Below, piece after piece: positions 40,318 through 49,852 of a DNA stretch of 64,000 nt (position 1 is the stretch's first letter; every line of letters starts with the position of its first letter). A model generated the notes under the pieces. That model did no database searches, was not told the origin of the DNA, and worked only from the letters and a program-made list of their open reading frames with translations. The DNA is taken from positions 251,404-315,403 of the forward strand of contig JAPWHF010000006.1 of NCBI GenBank assembly GCA_027214125.1. Reading direction: 5' to 3'. This DNA comes from Zoogloeaceae bacterium G21618-S1 (lineage in GTDB: Bacteria; Pseudomonadota; Gammaproteobacteria; Burkholderiales; Rhodocyclaceae). Made by a program: the position numbers and the translations under genes.

Positions 40318-40953
40318 TCATTCCATCAATAATCCATTCCGCAACGCGTAGGCCGCCAGTTCAGCGTTGCTGCCGAGTTCAAGCTTTTCCAGCAGACGTG
40401 AACGGTAGGTACTCACTGTTTTTACACTTAGGTGCAGGCCGTCGGCAATTTCCGACACCGATGCGCCCTGTGCCAGACGCAGGAAGACCTGCATTTCACG
40501 CTCGGATAAGGCTTCGTGCGGGCGAGACAAGCCTTCGCCCATCATTTCTGCCGCCAGCAGTTCTGCTGTACGCGCTGACAGGTAGCGCCGCCCTTGGGCG
40601 ACGGCCCGGATGGCTTTGAGCAACTCTTCGCGCTCGCAGTCTTTGGATAAATAGCCGCTCGCGCCATTCTTGACCATGGCCAACGCATACCGCTCTTCTG
40701 GAAATCCACTGAGCACCAGGACCGCGACATTGGGGTGGCGTTGACGAACGCTGCGCAATACGTCGATTCCGCTTTGTCCCGGCAATGATAAGTCCAGCAG
40801 CATGACATCGCACTCACGCAACTTCAGGTGTGCGAGTGCCTCTTCTCCAGATGCGGCTTCAAAAGCGATCTGTAAGCCGAGTTCTTCGCCAAGGAGCTCG
40901 CGAAACCCGGCTCGAACGATTTGGTGATCATCAACAATTGCGATGCGCAGCAT
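40318..40953 (-). CDS. NarL/FixJ-family response regulator
   Basis: 211 residues: a receiver domain with IVDDHQIV, phosphoacceptor Asp in VMLLDLSLPG and Lys in GYLSKDC, and a LuxR-type helix-turn-helix with ALSEREMQVFLRLAQGASVSEIADGLHLSVKTVSTYRSRLLEKL. The start at 40953 begins MLRIAIVDD. Its likely partner is the CHASE3-HisKA_3 kinase at 38404. Targets are not known; the small stress genes next door are candidates. Confidence 0.88.
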   Translation of the reverse strand: MLRIAIVDDHQIVRAGFRELLGEELGLQIAFEAASGEEALAHLKLRECDVMLLDLSLPGQSGIDVLRSVRQRHPNVAVLVLSGFPEERYALAMVKNGASGYLSKDCEREELLKAIRAVAQGRRYLSARTAELLAAEMMGEGLSRPHEALSEREMQVFLRLAQGASVSEIADGLHLSVKTVSTYRSRLLEKLELGSNAELAAYALRNGLLME

Positions 40954-41000
40954 TTCGATTCCCCATCCGTCACCAAAGGCTAAAAATAACTGATCAATGC

Positions 41001-41026
41001 GAACCGGGCCAACATTGGCCCGGTTC
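41001..41026 (-). terminator. strong hairpin downstream of the DUF1328 gene
   Basis: GAACCGGGCCAA and TTGGCCCGGTTC pair perfectly around CA (effective loop AACATT). It lies just past the minus-strand DUF1328 stop. The T-run is displaced, so the termination call is moderate. Confidence 0.55.
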
Positions 41027-41034
41027 TTCAACTT

Positions 41035-41199
41035 TCATCGCCCCCGTGTGGCGTTGATCAGGAAGCTGACGACAGCCATGATCAGGAATACCACAAAAAG
41101 TATCTTGGCAATCCCTGCTGCGCCAGCGGCAATGCCACCGAAACCGAATATTGCAGCAATGATGGCGATGACAAAGAAAACGACTGCGTAGTGAAGCAT
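41035..41199 (-). CDS. DUF1328 (YtjA-like) small membrane protein
   Basis: 54 residues starting [22 protein letters not shown], two membrane helices and the glycine/alanine-rich turn [14 protein letters not shown], all typical of the DUF1328 family in which 54 residues is the standard size. AAGGAGG upstream fixes the start. Members are envelope or osmotic-stress genes of unknown mechanism. Confidence 0.9.
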   Translation of the reverse strand: MLHYAVVFFVIAIIAAIFGFGGIAAGAAGIAKILFVVFLIMAVVSFLINATRGR

Positions 41200-41248
41200 G
41201 ATGTCCTCCTTTCCCGTGTTGCTTTCGGGCCACGGGGGCATGTCGTCG

Positions 41249-41452
41249 TTATTGGCGCTGGGACTCTTCCCAGGATTTCAGCTGTTCCTCCGCTTCGTCG
41301 AGCGTCACGCCGTAGCGTTCTTGGATCTTGCCTGCCAGCATCGTACGTTGCCCTTCGATGACATCCAGGTCGTCATCAGTGAGTTTCCCCCACTGCTTTT
41401 GTACGTTGCCTTTAAGTTGTTTCCAGTTTCCTTCCAAGATATTGCGGTTCAT
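41249..41452 (-). CDS. CsbD-family stress protein
   Basis: 67-residue hydrophilic helical protein with the CsbD pattern [18 protein letters not shown] and [26 protein letters not shown]. CsbD proteins are general-stress proteins of unknown mechanism. It is next to the DUF1328 gene on the same strand (49-bp gap), a frequent pairing. Confidence 0.9.
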   Translation of the reverse strand: MNRNILEGNWKQLKGNVQKQWGKLTDDDLDVIEGQRTMLAGKIQERYGVTLDEAEEQLKSWEESQRQ

Positions 41453-41644
41453 GATTCGACTCCTTGGCTTATGAGTATTTGCATGCATCCGGCGGCTACT
41501 TTTTTTGATCGTTCCGGCCTGATGCATGGCTTTACTTTAGAGACTGGAGGTTTCGGACAGCATCAGCACTCTCCGAAAGCTGTGTCGGACATTCCTTACA
41601 CCCGGTATGGGGCGATCTCAAGCCAACCGATATCCGTGATCGAT

Positions 41645-42775
41645 TCATCGTCCGGAGATTGCGGCAACGACCCGCATCGCGTCGATACGGTCGCCAGCGA
41701 GTTTGAAGGTGATCAATATCGGAACCGCCATAAGTGCGCCCGGAATGCCCCACAGCCAGAACCAGAACAGCACGCTCAGGAAAACGACCAAAGGGTTCAG
41801 TGCTAATTTTTTACTCAATACCAGGGGCGTGATGATCTGCCCCTCGAAGATTGTGAGCGCGAAGAACGTGGCCAGCACCAGCGCTGGTTGGGTATAGCCG
41901 TCAAATGTGAGCAAGGCGGTGATGCCAAGCGCCGAGGCTGTCATGACTGATCCCAGGTAGGGGATGAAATTGAGCGCCGCCGCCGCGCAACCCCATACGA
42001 AAGGGTTGGGCATGCCAAATCCGTAGAGCACGAGAGAGACCAGTACGCCAAGGCATAAATTGATGGCAGTGATGGTTGCAAGGTATTTAGATACTTCCTC
42101 TTCTAGGATTTTTGTGAGTGCGACGAACTGGTGTTGCTGGCCGCGTTCGTTCATCAGATTGCCGATGCGTTTGATGACGACGCCACCCCATGAGAGAAAA
42201 AAGTAGAGCAGAAGAATCGCCACCGATGCGCCAGTGACCAAGCCGCCGGCGTTTTCATAGAGCATGTCTTTGTAGCTGATGCCTTTGATTTCTATTGATT
42301 TATTTGCATCGACTGAGGTTATTCGATCGACTTGGTCCGCCGCCTTGTTGACTTCTTGAACTGTTTTTTTGATCGGATAGACTTTGCGTTCGAGCTGTTT
42401 CAAGACGCGCGGCGCCTGGTCGAACCAAGCGCTCAGGGGGGCTATGGATGCCGAAAGTCCAAAGGCCAGTGTGATCAGGAGCAGCGTCACGATGGCGCCG
42501 GCGCCCACGGTGCGAGAAATGTTGTGACGTTCGAGCCATCGCACAACGGGGGCCAGGATCAGGCTGATCAAGAATGCCAGCATGATGGGAACAAAAAGGG
42601 TTCGTCCCAGCGCCAATGTGTAGATGAACGCGAGCCCCAACAGCGCAATGAGTAGCCCGCGGATGACGTGCAGATCAGGGCTGTTGCTGTAGGCTGAATC
42701 ACCGGGGGCGCCCGATTCCTTGTTGGCGCGGGTCGCTGTGTCGGTCGTCGGGCGTGGGGTGGCTGCTTGGCTCAT
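41645..42775 (-). CDS. AI-2E family transporter
   Basis: 376-residue integral membrane protein of the AI-2E (UPF0118, PerM) family. About eight helices flank a central region with PIKKTVQEVNKAADQVD. The C-terminal signatures NFIPYLGSVMTASALG and ILITFKLAGDRI are present. Family members include an autoinducer-2 exporter, Na+/H+ antiporters and PerM; which applies here is not visible. It lies within a run of stress genes on the minus strand. Confidence 0.87.
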   Translation of the reverse strand: MSQAATPRPTTDTATRANKESGAPGDSAYSNSPDLHVIRGLLIALLGLAFIYTLALGRTLFVPIMLAFLISLILAPVVRWLERHNISRTVGAGAIVTLLLITLAFGLSASIAPLSAWFDQAPRVLKQLERKVYPIKKTVQEVNKAADQVDRITSVDANKSIEIKGISYKDMLYENAGGLVTGASVAILLLYFFLSWGGVVIKRIGNLMNERGQQHQFVALTKILEEEVSKYLATITAINLCLGVLVSLVLYGFGMPNPFVWGCAAAALNFIPYLGSVMTASALGITALLTFDGYTQPALVLATFFALTIFEGQIITPLVLSKKLALNPLVVFLSVLFWFWLWGIPGALMAVPILITFKLAGDRIDAMRVVAAISGR

Positions 42776-42899
42776 ATACGCGCTCCGTCAGGGAATGAGG
42801 GCCTTGTGGTTTCAAACTTTGTGATGCTGCGGGCCGTACAGGAGAGCGCTGCTGTGGTGGCCTCCTGTGCCTTCGGTCCAGTGTCTGTGTTCGGCACTG

Positions 42900-44186
42900 T
42901 CAGCGGCGCCAGAAGCGATCCATCATTGGCTTGACACTAATGCCATGCGCCAGAATCGACAGCACGATGGCGAGGAGCGTCATGTGAATCAGGTCGAGCG
43001 CCACCTCTTCGGGGAGGCCATGTTGAATGGCGTACATGAGGTAGTAGAGTGATCCGATACCCCGTACGCCAAACCAACCGACCATCCCGCGAATACGCCA
43101 TGGCGTGCGGGTGCCTAGAAGTCCGAGCATGACACTTAGCGGGCGGGCCACGACAAACAGGAATAGCGAGAAACCGATGGCCCGCCAGCTCCATGAGTCA
43201 AGAAACAGCGACCCACCAACAAGCAAGATGAGCAGCAGCTCTGACAATCTTTCCAGGTGCTCTTTGAAGATCAGGGAGCCCTTGCTGACCGTGAGTGACT
43301 CTTTGGTTGTCGATGCTGCCAGGTGTGCCGCTTGTTCGTCGGTCGTGACCTGCGGGTGCCGCGCCGACTGCTTGATGTATTTCAGCTCGGTCTGGCGCAG
43401 CGAGACGGCTGCAAAAAATACCGCTAGAAACCCCCAGGCGTTGGCAAGTTCGCTGAGGCCATAGACAAATCCAATCAGGCCGAGTCCGAGAAAGTCGTCC
43501 ATCAGGTCATGCCCATTGCCGTGCGGGCGAACGGCCATGCTCAGTCGTGCGAGCAGTGCACCGAGCACCGAGCCGATCGCAATACCAGCCATGGTGGCCC
43601 AGAGCACATCGATCACGGCCCATCGCCAGCCGAATTCACCTATGTCGTGGAGGCCGAGCAGGCCAAGGCCGAGCATGACGAATGGAAACGCGCTGCCATC
43701 GTTCATGCCGGCTTCACAGGTGAGGTTGAAACGCAGCCGGTCTCGATCACCAGGATGGCGAATTTGCACGTCTGTCGCCAGCACGGGGTCGGTTGGCGCA
43801 ACAATGGCGCCCAGAAGAACGGCCGCGCCGAGCGATAATCCAAGGGCGTAATAGCTGTAGGCAGTGACCATCGCGACGCTTGCGACCATGGAGACGGTTG
43901 CGAGCAAAACCGGCGTTCGCCAACGATCAAATGTGATCGGCACAGGCATCTTCACGCCAGCTGAAAACAGTGAGATCAAAACCGCCACCTCGGTCAGCAC
44001 TTCGAGCAATGCCGATTGCTTGAGGGGGTTGAAGTGGAAAACGCTGAACACCGATGGCCCGGCAAGCAATCCGATGGTCAAGTAGATAATGGCCGGGGTG
44101 ACCGGGAGTTGGCTGATGATTCGTGGCGTTAAACCCATTACGAGCAGGAGCCCGCCGACCAGCAGGAACCAAAGTTCAGCAGTCAT
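42900..44186 (-). CDS. cation:proton antiporter (CPA family)
   Basis: 428 residues with about twelve membrane helices and no cytosolic regulatory domain. The motif ILLGAIVAPTDPVLATDVQ contains the ion-binding-type TDP, and AGMNDGSAFPFVMLG is the conserved ND helix pair of Na+(K+)/H+ exchangers. A role in pH and salt homeostasis is likely; the ion is not determined. It is separated from the AI-2E gene by 124 bp with no feature I can name. Confidence 0.86.
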   Translation of the reverse strand: MTAELWFLLVGGLLLVMGLTPRIISQLPVTPAIIYLTIGLLAGPSVFSVFHFNPLKQSALLEVLTEVAVLISLFSAGVKMPVPITFDRWRTPVLLATVSMVASVAMVTAYSYYALGLSLGAAVLLGAIVAPTDPVLATDVQIRHPGDRDRLRFNLTCEAGMNDGSAFPFVMLGLGLLGLHDIGEFGWRWAVIDVLWATMAGIAIGSVLGALLARLSMAVRPHGNGHDLMDDFLGLGLIGFVYGLSELANAWGFLAVFFAAVSLRQTELKYIKQSARHPQVTTDEQAAHLAASTTKESLTVSKGSLIFKEHLERLSELLLILLVGGSLFLDSWSWRAIGFSLFLFVVARPLSVMLGLLGTRTPWRIRGMVGWFGVRGIGSLYYLMYAIQHGLPEEVALDLIHMTLLAIVLSILAHGISVKPMMDRFWRR

Positions 44187-44419
44187 TTCTGTGTTGTCTC
44201 AAGGGGCGGGACGTGGTGCCTTGTCAGGCAACCGTCGTCCTTGGTTGTTGGCTGAGGGCGCGACGTTTTATCCTTGGCATGCGCCAGTGAGCTCGGGCAG
44301 ACACGTTAAGCGGATATGTGAGGATGGGACCGGTGCCGCAGCGAGTGCCCACGGCGTATTGCCTGCTGAGTGCCAAGGCCGTGGGTAGATGTCGAGCGCA
44401 GGTGCGGGCTTCGCTCCGG
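44187..44419. other. intergenic region without recognisable features
   Basis: 233 bp upstream of the antiporter gene. No credible ORF, hairpin or promoter pair was found by eye. Confidence 0.5.
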
Positions 44420-44800
44420 CTACAAAGGTGTAGCATCACGAGAAATTGCCCGCGCTATCACCCATTGAAATGATGCTGCAGTCGCTTTACGCATCAACTC
44501 TGCGGTGAGGATTGCACTGAGTGGGCCTCGCAAGTGTTTCAGGTTAACCAGTAGTGCACCCGTGGCGGCGCCCATGGCCAGCGAACGCACGGGGTGACGC
44601 CTGACCAGCTCACTTGCGGCCGGTTCGAGCACATGCGCCAAGACAGCAAGCTCTCGCAACGGACTGGTTTTGTGCTCGTCGCTCCGAGGCGTTGGCCGTG
44701 CCGTTATCGTGCGGCGTATGCGAGCCCGGTTTGCTTCAAGACGCATTTCTGCCGTCAGCGCGTGGTCCGATGCTGGATTCGTGTTCGGTTGCATTGGCAT
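44420..44800 (-). CDS. small hypothetical protein of a YqjK/YqjE-like operon
   Basis: 126 residues: a charged, Arg-rich N-terminal half (MRLEANRARIRRTI) and a C-terminal half with a weak amphipathic or membrane segment (RSLAMGAATGALLVNL). GGAGG eight bases upstream gives the start at 44800, inside the end of the preceding gene (65-bp overlap), implying translational coupling. I cannot assign a family with confidence; by position it resembles YqjK. Confidence 0.65.
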   Translation of the reverse strand: MPMQPNTNPASDHALTAEMRLEANRARIRRTITARPTPRSDEHKTSPLRELAVLAHVLEPAASELVRRHPVRSLAMGAATGALLVNLKHLRGPLSAILTAELMRKATAASFQWVIARAISRDATPL

Positions 44801-45176
44801 CGTGGCTTCCTCCAATAACTTTCAGGTCGGCATCAACCTGCTTGCAGAGTCGCGCCAGAGGGTCTTCTGATTGCTTGAAACGATACAGGCCAACAACGCA
44901 CGCAGAGGTCAGCACTAGCGGCACCAGCGGAACCGCGAAAAACACCCAGTGCGCCTCATGTTGTGCCGCCCAGAGCAAGGCCGCTACGCCGCCCAGAACG
45001 CTGCCGATCAAGCCTCCCGCAGCGGCGAGGCACAGCAACGCTATTTGGCGCCTGAGGTGGCTGATGAATCGACGTAGATCCGCTCGCGTCAGCTCGAGGT
45101 AGGCACTCAGGTGCTCGGCGAGCAGTTCCGGTTCGCGAATGAAGAGGCGGATCAGCGGGGCGATCATGAATGGCAT
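44736..45176 (-). CDS. YqjE/holin-superfamily membrane protein
   Basis: 146 residues with a helical N-terminus (LSAYLELTRADLRRFI) and two strong membrane helices (about 45-70 and 78-100), then a charged tail. This matches the YqjE / phage holin superfamily 3 layout, in which proteins modulate membranes and are not phage lysis genes. It is followed by the overlapping small gene and preceded by a YqjD-like gene, as in the E. coli yqjCDEK cluster. Confidence 0.75.
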   Translation of the reverse strand: MPFMIAPLIRLFIREPELLAEHLSAYLELTRADLRRFISHLRRQIALLCLAAAGGLIGSVLGGVAALLWAAQHEAHWVFFAVPLVPLVLTSACVVGLYRFKQSEDPLARLCKQVDADLKVIGGSHDANATEHESSIGPRADGRNAS

Positions 45177-45215
45177 CCCGGTTGCTGATACGACGCGAGC
45201 GTCCTGACGAATCGA

Positions 45216-45509
45216 TTAATGGCGGCCAGCCTTTCCGGCAACGATCGCAATGAGCGCACCGGCGGCGGTGGCAATCAGGAGAGACTTCAGCGGCTGCTCT
45301 TGAATGTAGGCTGACGCGCGATTACCGATTCGCGCCGCGACATCCTCTACCTCGACGGCGCTATTCCGCACGGCGTCGATCCCTTGATCGGCCAGCGCTC
45401 TGGCCGCGACGCCCGCTTCGGTCAGTGAGGCGTGGGCGTGGCGTACGGCTTCCTCTGTCGCCTTGGTGGCAGTCGTGCGCGATTCCTGTTGCGGGGTGTC
45501 GGTTTTCAT
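45216..45509 (-). CDS. YqjD/ElaB (DUF883)-like membrane-anchored protein
   Basis: 97 residues, mostly a long charged helix, ending with RIGNRASAYIQEQPLKSLLIATAAGALIAIVAGK. The EQPxKSLLIA motif and single C-terminal anchor are the DUF883 hallmark. E. coli YqjD and ElaB bind ribosomes at the inner membrane in stationary phase. AAAAGGAG upstream sets the start. It is the first gene of the YqjD-YqjE-YqjK-like unit. Confidence 0.82.
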   Translation of the reverse strand: MKTDTPQQESRTTATKATEEAVRHAHASLTEAGVAARALADQGIDAVRNSAVEVEDVAARIGNRASAYIQEQPLKSLLIATAAGALIAIVAGKAGRH

Positions 45510-45798
45510 GGCCGGGCTCCTTTTGTGATGATTTAGACGGTGAGCGGGTTGCGATCCAGTTGCCGCCACCGCTCGAGTGAGCTCATGCTATGAAAATCGG
45601 AGCTGGCGCATTGTGGGCTCCGGCCTTGTTCTCAAGTCAGACCGGAGAGCATATCGTTGTAGGACAACGCCGACACGCTTCATTCTGGTGCGTGCTGCGC
45701 TCGGTCTTTGGGTGTTCACCAACAACCGGGAGATCACCCCGCCTCATGCCAGCGTCACAACAAAAAACTGAGTGATATGGCTGATTGAGTCGACAAAA
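45510..45798. other. intergenic region between divergent stress genes and the fumarase terminator
   Basis: About 290 bp. One 64-codon open frame (45577-45771) has no ribosome site or recognisable sequence and is probably not coding. A possible promoter for the YqjD-like gene must lie here, but I cannot identify a clear -35/-10 pair. Confidence 0.4.
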
Positions 45799-45799
45799 A

Positions 45800-45820
45800 A
45801 TGCCCGGCAGTGCCGGGCAT
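45800..45820 (-). terminator. rho-independent terminator of the fumarase gene
   Basis: ATGCCCGG and CCGGGCAT form an 8-bp stem with a 5-nt loop, followed on the minus strand by TTTTTT. Confidence 0.88.
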
Positions 45821-45845
45821 TGTCAGTGGCTGCAATACTGAAGCT

Positions 45846-47378
45846 TTAGCCGGCAACGACCGGGATTTTTCCGATTTTTGCTTGCCACAGTTTCGGGCCC
45901 GTCTTGTGCACCGATTCGCCCGAGGCGTCGACGGCGACGGTGACCGGCATGTCGACCACGTCGAACTCGTAGATCGCTTCCATGCCCAGATCAGCGAAAC
46001 CGACCACCTTCGATGCCTTGATGGCTTTGGATACGAGATAGGCGGAACCGCCGACGGCCATCAGATACGCCGCCTTGTTGTCCTTGATTGCCTCGATCGC
46101 GACAGGACCGCGCTCGGCTTTGCCGACCATGGCGATGAGCCCGGTTTTCTCGAGCATCATGCGGGTGAAGCCGTCCATGCGTGTGGCGGTGGTGGGGCCG
46201 GCTGGGCCGACGACTTCGTCGCGCACTGGGTCGACCGGGCCGACGTAGTAGATGACGCGGTTGGTGAAGTCGACCGGCAGCTTCTCGCCTTTGGCGAGCA
46301 TGTCGGCGATGCGCTTGTGGGCAGCGTCGCGACCGGTGAGCATCTTGCCGTTGAGCAGCAGGACCTGACCCGGCTTCCACGAGGCGACCTGCTCGGTGGT
46401 GAGGGCGTTGAGGTCGACCCGGGTGGCGACGTCGGTGTCGGCTTGCCAGGTGACGGCCGGCCAGTCTTCGAGGCGGGGCGCCTGCAGGTGCACGGCGCCG
46501 GTGCCGTCGAGCACGAAGTGCACATGGCGGGTGGCCGCACAGTTGGGGATCATCGCCACCGGTAGCGAGGCGGCGTGGGTCGGGTAGTCGAGAATCTTGA
46601 CGTCGAGCACGGTGGTGAGGCCACCGAGGCCTTGCGCGCCAATGCCCAGCGCGTTGACCTTGTCGAAGAGCTCGAGGCGCAGTTCTTCGACGCGGGTCAG
46701 CGTCTCGCCCTTGGCGGCCTTGTCCTGCAGCGCCTGGATGTCGACATGGCCCATCAGCGATTCTTTGGCCAGCAGCATGGCTTTCTCGGGTGTGCCGCCG
46801 ATGCCGATGCCGAGGATGCCCGGCGGGCACCAGCCAGCGCCCATGGTCGGCAGGGTCTTGAGGACCCAGTCGACGATGGAGTCGGAGGGGTTGAGCATGA
46901 CCAGCTTCGATTTGTTCTCCGAGCCGCCGCCCTTGGCAGCACAGGTGATGTCAACGGTGTCGCCCGGCACGATCTCGTAGTGCACCACGGCCGGGGTGTT
47001 GTCTTTGCTGTTCTTGCGGGCGCCGGCGGGGTCAAGCAGCACCGAGGCGCGCAGCTTGTTGTCGGGGTCGGTGTAGGCGCGACGCACGCCTTCGTTGACC
47101 ATCTCCTGCACGCTGAGCGTGCTGTCCCAGCGCACGTTCATGCCCACCTTGAGGAAGACCACCGCGATGCCGGTGTCCTGGCAGATGGGGCGGTGCCCTT
47201 CTGCGCACATGCGGCTGTTGGTGAGAATCTGGGCGATGGCGTCTTTTGCGGCGGGTGATTCTTCGCGTTCGTAGGCTTCGCCCAGCGCCTGGATGTAGTC
47301 CAGCGGATGGTAGTAGCTGATGAACTGGAACGCGTCCGCGATGGACTGAATGAAGTCTTCCTGCTTGATTGTGCTCAT
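45846..47378 (-). CDS. fumA: fumarate hydratase class I (4Fe-4S)
   Basis: Interconverts fumarate and malate in the TCA cycle. The 510-residue protein fits the single-chain class I enzyme. Likely cluster cysteines are in RPICQDTGIAVV, GAGWCPPGILG and MIPNCAATRH. The C-terminal beta domain has NRVIYYVGPVDP and GPTTATRMDGFT. GGGAG before 47378 sets the start. Class I fumarase is oxygen-labile, consistent with a microaerobic lifestyle. It is a single-gene unit divergent from acsA. Confidence 0.95.
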   Translation of the reverse strand: MSTIKQEDFIQSIADAFQFISYYHPLDYIQALGEAYEREESPAAKDAIAQILTNSRMCAEGHRPICQDTGIAVVFLKVGMNVRWDSTLSVQEMVNEGVRRAYTDPDNKLRASVLLDPAGARKNSKDNTPAVVHYEIVPGDTVDITCAAKGGGSENKSKLVMLNPSDSIVDWVLKTLPTMGAGWCPPGILGIGIGGTPEKAMLLAKESLMGHVDIQALQDKAAKGETLTRVEELRLELFDKVNALGIGAQGLGGLTTVLDVKILDYPTHAASLPVAMIPNCAATRHVHFVLDGTGAVHLQAPRLEDWPAVTWQADTDVATRVDLNALTTEQVASWKPGQVLLLNGKMLTGRDAAHKRIADMLAKGEKLPVDFTNRVIYYVGPVDPVRDEVVGPAGPTTATRMDGFTRMMLEKTGLIAMVGKAERGPVAIEAIKDNKAAYLMAVGGSAYLVSKAIKASKVVGFADLGMEAIYEFDVVDMPVTVAVDASGESVHKTGPKLWQAKIGKIPVVAG

Positions 47379-47683
47379 GGTGGGCTCCCTCACAGAGAAA
47401 GGCAGGCGCCGCGGGCAAAACAGCCCCTGCGATGATGCGTCCACGAATCGCTTGACTCGCGTCGTGGCGTCGGGCGAGATTCTAACACCGCGGAGTGAAC
47501 TGCTTTGTGCTGCAGTGCCACGAAGGTGTAAGTCCTGTGTAAGATAGATTTCATTTAATGCGGTCTGTTCTCAGTGGCCGGGTTTTTGTGCGTCGCCGCT
47601 GATGGTAATGTCTGTTGATTGTTTCGGCGCAGGCTGGAGCAAGTAACCGAATTTCGATTCCGTGAATTGAGGAGAGGTGAGAG
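47379..47683. other. divergent fumA-acsA intergenic region
   Basis: 305 bp. It must hold the acsA promoter, but I see no strong -35/-10, no FNR box and no convincing sigma-54 site. No RNA gene or ORF is supported. Confidence 0.4.
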
Positions 47684-49645
47684 ATGTCCGACAACGCCCA
47701 GAAGCTGTACTACCCCCCCGAGTCGCTGGTCAAGAATGCTGCAGTTCCCGGCATGGAGGCCTATCAGGCGCTGGTCAAGCAAGCTGAGACCGACTACGAA
47801 GGTTACTGGGCGAATCACGCCCGCAATCTGCTCGACTGGAAGAAGCCTTTCACCAAGGTGCTGGACGAGAGCGATGCGCCGTTCTTCAAGTGGTTCGATG
47901 ACGGCGAACTTAACGTGTCGTACAACTGCATCGACCGCCAGGTTAATAACGGTTTGGGCGACAAGGTCGCGATCATTTTCGAGGCCGATGACGGCCAGGT
48001 CACCAAGGTGACCTACAAGGATCTGCTCTCCCGCGTCTCCAAGATGGCCAATGGCCTCAAGAGCGTCGGCGTCGCCAAGGGCGACCGCGTGGTCATCTAC
48101 TTGCCGATGTCGATCGAAGGTATCGTGGCCATGCAGGCCTGCGCCCGTATCGGCGCGACGCACTCCGTGGTGTTCGGCGGTTTCTCCGCTCAGTCGCTGC
48201 GCGATCGTATCGAAAGCTCCAGCGCCGTGGCGCTGATTACCTCCGACGGCCAGTTCCGCGGGGGCAAGTCCCTGCCGTTGAAGCCGATTGCGGACGAAGC
48301 GCTGGCCATGGGTGGCTGCGAATCCATCAAGAAGGTATTGGTCGTCAAGCGCACCGGCACCGAAACCAATATGGTCGCCGGGCGCGACGTATGGCTGAGC
48401 GAGCTCGTTGAGAGCCAGTCCGAAACGTGTGAGCCGGAATGGGTGGGTGCCGAGCATCCGCTGTTCCTGCTCTACACCTCCGGTTCGACTGGTAAGCCGA
48501 AAGGCGTTCAGCATTCGAGCGGCGGCTATCTGCTGCACGCCATGCTGACCATGCAATACACCTTTGATATCAAGCCGGACGACGTCTTCTGGTGCACCGC
48601 CGACATTGGCTGGGTTACCGGTCACACCTATATCGCCTACGGTCCGCTGGCCTGCGGCGCGACCCAGGTGGTGTTCGAAGGCGTGCCGACCTATCCGGAC
48701 GCCGGGCGGTTCTGGAAGATGATCCAGAACCACAAGGTCAGTGTTTTCTACACCGCTCCGACGGCGATCCGTTCGCTGATCAAGGCGGCCGATGCCAACG
48801 AAGCCGTGCATCCAGATCGTTACGACATGTCGAGCCTGCGCATTCTGGGTTCGGTGGGTGAGCCGATCAACCCGGCGGCCTGGGAGTGGTACTACGAGAA
48901 CATCGGCGGCAGCCGCTGCCCGATCGTCGATACCTTCTGGCAGACCGAAACCGGTGGTCACATGATCACCCCGCTGCCGGGCGCCACGCCGATGGTGCCG
49001 GGTTCCTGCACGTTGCCGTTCCCGGGTATTCAGGCCGCAGTGGTCGACGAGACCGGTCTCGAGCAGCCGTGGGGGCAGGGCGGTATTCTGGTTGTCAAGC
49101 GTCCGTGGCCGTCGATGATCCGCACCGTGTGGGGTGACCCCGAGCGCTTCAAGACGTCTTACTACCCGGCAGACTTCCAGGGCAAGTATTACCTGGCGGG
49201 CGATGGCGCGATCCGCGATATCGACACCGGCTACTTCACCATTACCGGTCGTATCGACGACGTGCTGAACGTCTCCGGTCACCGCATGGGCACGATGGAA
49301 ATTGAGTCCGCGCTGGTCGCTCACGAGAAAGTCGCCGAAGCGGCTGTGGTGGGCCGTCCGGATGACACCACGGGTGAGGCCATTGTGGCTTTCGTGGTGC
49401 TCAAGGGCCCGCGTCCGTCGGCTGCCGATGCGCCAGCGGTCATCAAGGAGCTGTCGGCTTGGGTGGCCAAGGAAATCGGGCCGATTGCCAAGCCGAAGGA
49501 CATCCGTTTTGGCGAGAACCTGCCCAAGACGCGTTCGGGCAAGATCATGCGCCGTCTGCTGCGCCAACTGGCCAAGGGCGAGGAGATCACGCAAGACACC
49601 TCTACCCTCGAGAATCCGGCCATTCTGGATCAGCTCAAGGGGTAA
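47684..49645 (+). CDS. acsA: acetyl-CoA synthetase (AMP-forming)
   Basis: Activates acetate to acetyl-CoA through an acetyl-adenylate. The 653-residue length is typical. The P-loop-like [12 protein letters not shown], the [14 protein letters not shown] segment, the adenylation motif [12 protein letters not shown] and the hinge [17 protein letters not shown] are present. The C-terminal [11 protein letters not shown] contains the regulatory lysine usually acetylated. Downstream genes include a symporter-kinase and a symporter of the acetate type, suggesting an acetate uptake and activation unit. A perfect terminator follows. Confidence 0.95.
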   Translation: MSDNAQKLYYPPESLVKNAAVPGMEAYQALVKQAETDYEGYWANHARNLLDWKKPFTKVLDESDAPFFKWFDDGELNVSYNCIDRQVNNGLGDKVAIIFEADDGQVTKVTYKDLLSRVSKMANGLKSVGVAKGDRVVIYLPMSIEGIVAMQACARIGATHSVVFGGFSAQSLRDRIESSSAVALITSDGQFRGGKSLPLKPIADEALAMGGCESIKKVLVVKRTGTETNMVAGRDVWLSELVESQSETCEPEWVGAEHPLFLLYTSGSTGKPKGVQHSSGGYLLHAMLTMQYTFDIKPDDVFWCTADIGWVTGHTYIAYGPLACGATQVVFEGVPTYPDAGRFWKMIQNHKVSVFYTAPTAIRSLIKAADANEAVHPDRYDMSSLRILGSVGEPINPAAWEWYYENIGGSRCPIVDTFWQTETGGHMITPLPGATPMVPGSCTLPFPGIQAAVVDETGLEQPWGQGGILVVKRPWPSMIRTVWGDPERFKTSYYPADFQGKYYLAGDGAIRDIDTGYFTITGRIDDVLNVSGHRMGTMEIESALVAHEKVAEAAVVGRPDDTTGEAIVAFVVLKGPRPSAADAPAVIKELSAWVAKEIGPIAKPKDIRFGENLPKTRSGKIMRRLLRQLAKGEEITQDTSTLENPAILDQLKG

Positions 49646-49740
49646 GTGCCTGACCTCCGCGGAGGCGCCGCACTGACGGCGCCCCGCAAAAAGAATAAAG
49701 AGGGGAGTCTGCCGTAGAGCGGGCCAATACATGAGGAGAC

Positions 49741-49762
49741 GAAGGCGCGGGAACGCGCCTTC
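49741..49762 (+). terminator. rho-independent terminator after acsA
   Basis: GAAGGCGCG and CGCGCCTTC form a 9-bp stem closed by a GGAA tetraloop, followed by TTTTTTT. Confidence 0.92.
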
Positions 49763-49852
49763 TTTTTTTGCTGAACCGAACCGCTGAAGCTGTCGGGGCG
49801 GGCGTTGGGAGCGGGCTATAATGATTTTCCGTTTTCCGGACGAGGTGCGGTG

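Noticed and set aside
44736..45176. Phage holin and hence a prophage remnant
   Set aside because: The holin-superfamily label fits the YqjE group; no phage genes are near and the neighbours are YqjD- and YqjK-like.
45577..45771. 64-codon plus-strand ORF in the gap before the fumarase terminator
   Set aside because: No ribosome site, no recognisable sequence, and it runs toward the end of a convergent gene.
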